From: Protula sp. h YS-2021
Lineage: Eukaryota > Annelida > Polychaeta > Sabellida > Serpulidae
DNA: 64,000 nt
NCBI GenBank assembly: GCA_949752745.1
Contig: OX457026.1
Coordinates: forward strand, 43,741,239 to 43,805,238
Direction of reading: 5' to 3'
Below the pieces are notes generated by a model. That model was not told the origin of the DNA and made no database searches. It saw only the letters and a list, made by a program, of their open reading frames with translations. Position 1 is the stretch's first letter; every line of letters starts with the position of its first letter. Below are positions 62,053 through 64,000 of the stretch, in pieces. A program made the position numbers and the translations under genes.

Positions 62053-63150
62053 ACTTTTTTGGCTAAACTTTTTAATAAGGACTTCGTAAATTAACAAGTG
62101 TTGTAATATTTTTATTGATTTAAGTGGTGTCTTCAAAGTGTATTAATAAAACTGTTCAATATATATCTTGCTTTTTGCTGTGTAAACGCAGTTTCAACGT
62201 TATTCACATATGAAATTGCAACGTCCGGTTTATCCTGAATTAAAGACAAAGTCCTGCTAAACAGTTTGGTAAAGAAAGGTTAAAATTGACCCAATAGTTT
62301 TAAAGTTAATCTCGTTTGAACTTTTTTATTATATAGCGTCATCAGTAATGTCATCAATGAAAAAGCTTAAAGTCTTGCTGAATCGGTCCAATAGTTTTGA
62401 AGTAATGTGCTTTTGAATATCTCTCTTGCATTATGCCCGTCTATGACATCATCATAATACCAGGTTTGAGGGTGGACGATAATATCAGGTCTGAGGGGTT
62501 TGGACGACAATAACAGGTTTGAGAAACTGTGCAAAGCGCTTATCTGAATGAATGAAACTCTATGATGTTTTTGTTCTGTTTTGTTTTACATCGTGCACAC
62601 AATATCCACGACGGTGATGAAAACAGTTCTTATCCTTTGGTTTTTCATAACGAAACTCTATCATTTTTTAAGTCACTTGCACAGTATCCACAACAACGAT
62701 GACAAAACAAAATTGCTTATAGTGTATAAAATGGAAATGCACTTTTATTACGAAACGCAGTTATGAAACGCTATGATGAAAGGTTATGACGTATTTGGAG
62801 AGTGCACATACTGTCTATACATGCGTACATGCTGACTCAGGGCTGACTCAGATTTTTTATTACATCTTTGAGCCAAATTTTTTTATCATATATACGTATC
62901 AAAGATTGCCTGTTCTGGACACATATCCAAAATAGACTATCTGTTCTAGATACGTGTCCAGAACAGACTTACTGATCTAGATACCTATTTGAGACTCCCC
63001 AAACCTAGGCAGGCGAGTGGGGGGGGGCACGTTGCCAGAACAGACCATATACACCTAGTGGTACCAATCAAAACCTCTCAAATCAGTCATCTGCTCACCA
63101 GTAAACACTTCATATGTAATAAATCTTCCACACTCCACACGTGTTGAAAA

Positions 63151-63705
63151 TTAACTGTTCATAATTGCGGCGAACTGGGTAACCCATAACGCACAATTGA
63201 TACAGGATTGATGACTACACAACCTGTTTAAGCATCTGTCTTCTCCTAACAGTACACGACACTGCCCACATCTTGAAATGGGGTAATCTGCGAGATAGAT
63301 GCCCCACATTGGGTTTTCATTCACTTCAATTTTGGAAGGTATGGCCAACCCCATACGCAGATTGAGTCGGTATCCCTCTTCAAAGTTTCCTGTTTCAATG
63401 TAATGGACGCGTTGAGCTTTTAGCATCTCTTGATCAATCACAGTTATTGGTTTCACACAAATTTTCTTCTTTCTAACTTCTGGATATAGAGTTAAGAAAA
63501 AGATTCGTCGTCCTTCCGCTATAACTTTCTGCTTTTCAATGTAATAGTCTACATTCATAAGACTTTCTATTTTATTAACTTTCATCAATCTATCCACTAT
63601 CATCCTTTCGTTAGACATGAGATAGGGACCTTGTTGCTCCGTCATCTTTTCTTTTCTACATGTGGAATGAAAGGGTGAAACAAGATTATATGTATGCATG
63701 CTCAT
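63151..63705 (-). CDS. Unknown 184-residue protein with Cys/His-rich C-terminus
   Basis: An intact frame, not recognised. The start may be Met1 (63705) or Met21 (63645, MTEQQGPYLMSNERM). The body is mixed and charged, with a basic KKKICVKPITV stretch. The C-terminus RCGQCRVLLGEDRCLNRLCS continues to HQSCINC, giving C-x2-C-x8-C-x4-C-x-H-x3-C-x2-C, a likely zinc-binding fold. An inverted pair (62464-62493 against 63747-63780, with GGACGATAATA) flanks it. This suggests it belongs to a mobile element next to ZF copy 3. Whether it is a host gene, a mobile-element gene or a viral relic is open. Confidence 0.5.
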   Translation of the reverse strand: MSMHTYNLVSPFHSTCRKEKMTEQQGPYLMSNERMIVDRLMKVNKIESLMNVDYYIEKQKVIAEGRRIFFLTLYPEVRKKKICVKPITVIDQEMLKAQRVHYIETGNFEEGYRLNLRMGLAIPSKIEVNENPMWGIYLADYPISRCGQCRVLLGEDRCLNRLCSHQSCINCALWVTQFAAIMNS

Positions 63706-64000
63706 GGTATGAGGAATTGTAACTAAATAAGGTTTTTAAGACCCCCTCAAGCCTGTTATTATCGTCCATCCCTCCCCTCAACGTCATTCAGCTCTGACGT
63801 TATACGAGTGGCAGCGTCAAAGTACAACCATTTCCATTTTTTATATGTGGGAGAAACGTATCAATAAAGAGTATCTCAGAGGCATGGATTTTTAAAAAAT
63901 TATCTAGTTCATTCTTTAATGTGGTGATTTTATCTATTCCCAAACCATTCTAAGTGATAGAGTAATATAGAATATTACACTCTACCTCAAAGTTTGATCA
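63706..64000. other. Flank of the 184-residue ORF
   Basis: Contains the right partner (63747-63780) of the GGACGATAATAACAGG inverted repeat, and on the minus strand a TATAAAAAATGG-like box near 63837-63848 that could serve the ORF. Nothing else was recognised before the window ends. Confidence 0.35.

Larger units (their letters stand above)
60888..63000 (+). mobile_element. ZF element copy 3
   Basis: Left tip GGGGAGTCTGGAATAGGTAT at 60888 matches the reverse complement of the right tip ending at 63000 (GGGGAGTCTCAAATAGGTAT). Subterminal TATCTAGAACAGACAGT-type words recur several times in both arms. The interior has a palindromic minisatellite, an ATATATAG box, a broken ZF gene and, downstream, 62210-62430, diverged pieces of the 132-bp repeat seen in copy 2. 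The tips do not resemble those of copies 1 or 2. Confidence 0.7.

Overview
This window reads as a repeat-rich, AT-rich nuclear genome segment from an invertebrate animal. The evidence is a single-exon class A GPCR of an expanded invertebrate (mollusc-like) type, two DIRS-like tyrosine-recombinase retrotransposons, CR1/L2-, Jockey- and L1/Tx1-like LINE remnants, Tc1-like transposase remnants, tRNA-derived SINE heads and many satellites and minisatellites. A mollusc or another marine lophotrochozoan is my best guess. That is inference from protein style, not proof. Nothing is organised as an operon and there is no prokaryotic signal.

Layout. 1-1053: a minisatellite, then a diverged solo end of a zinc-finger (ZF) mobile element holding two tRNA-like SINE heads. 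2005-2690: first of three copies of a non-coding dispersed element. 3335-3668: a broken paralogue of the GPCR. 5084-8589: ZF element copy 1, with long terminal inverted repeats (TIRs), a palindromic minisatellite, a TATA box, a broken ZF gene and a poly(A) signal. 10830-20515: DIRS-like element 1 on the minus strand, whose recombinase end is triplicated in tandem at a 1229-bp period. 20670-24960: a more decayed second DIRS. 25-36 kb: mostly non-coding, with LINE and Tc1 remnants. 38468-39739: the only clearly intact cellular gene, a 423-residue GPCR. 42560-49040: a CR1/L2-like LINE split by ZF element copy 2 (43784-47914), a foldback structure with hairpin-like tips. 49390-51860: satellite arrays dense in TCAAGGTCA motifs. 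51943-52409: a Tc1 remnant. 53925-58175: two more copies of the dispersed element around a 9-unit minisatellite. 59150-60880: a degenerate tandem array. 60888-63000: ZF element copy 3. 63151-63705: an unrecognised intact 184-codon ORF.

The most interesting system is the ZF element family. Three full copies and one solo end carry a related gene for a small acidic protein with a C2H2 and a C2HC finger. The gene has its own TATA box (copies 1 and 3) and poly(A) signal. The copies lie between inverted arms rich in TGACGTCA. No transposase or polymerase gene is seen inside them. The terminal sequences differ from copy to copy. Copy 2 shows mobility directly, because it interrupts a LINE whose two halves lie on either side in the correct order. 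All three ZF genes visible here are damaged, so these copies look like relics or non-autonomous passengers.
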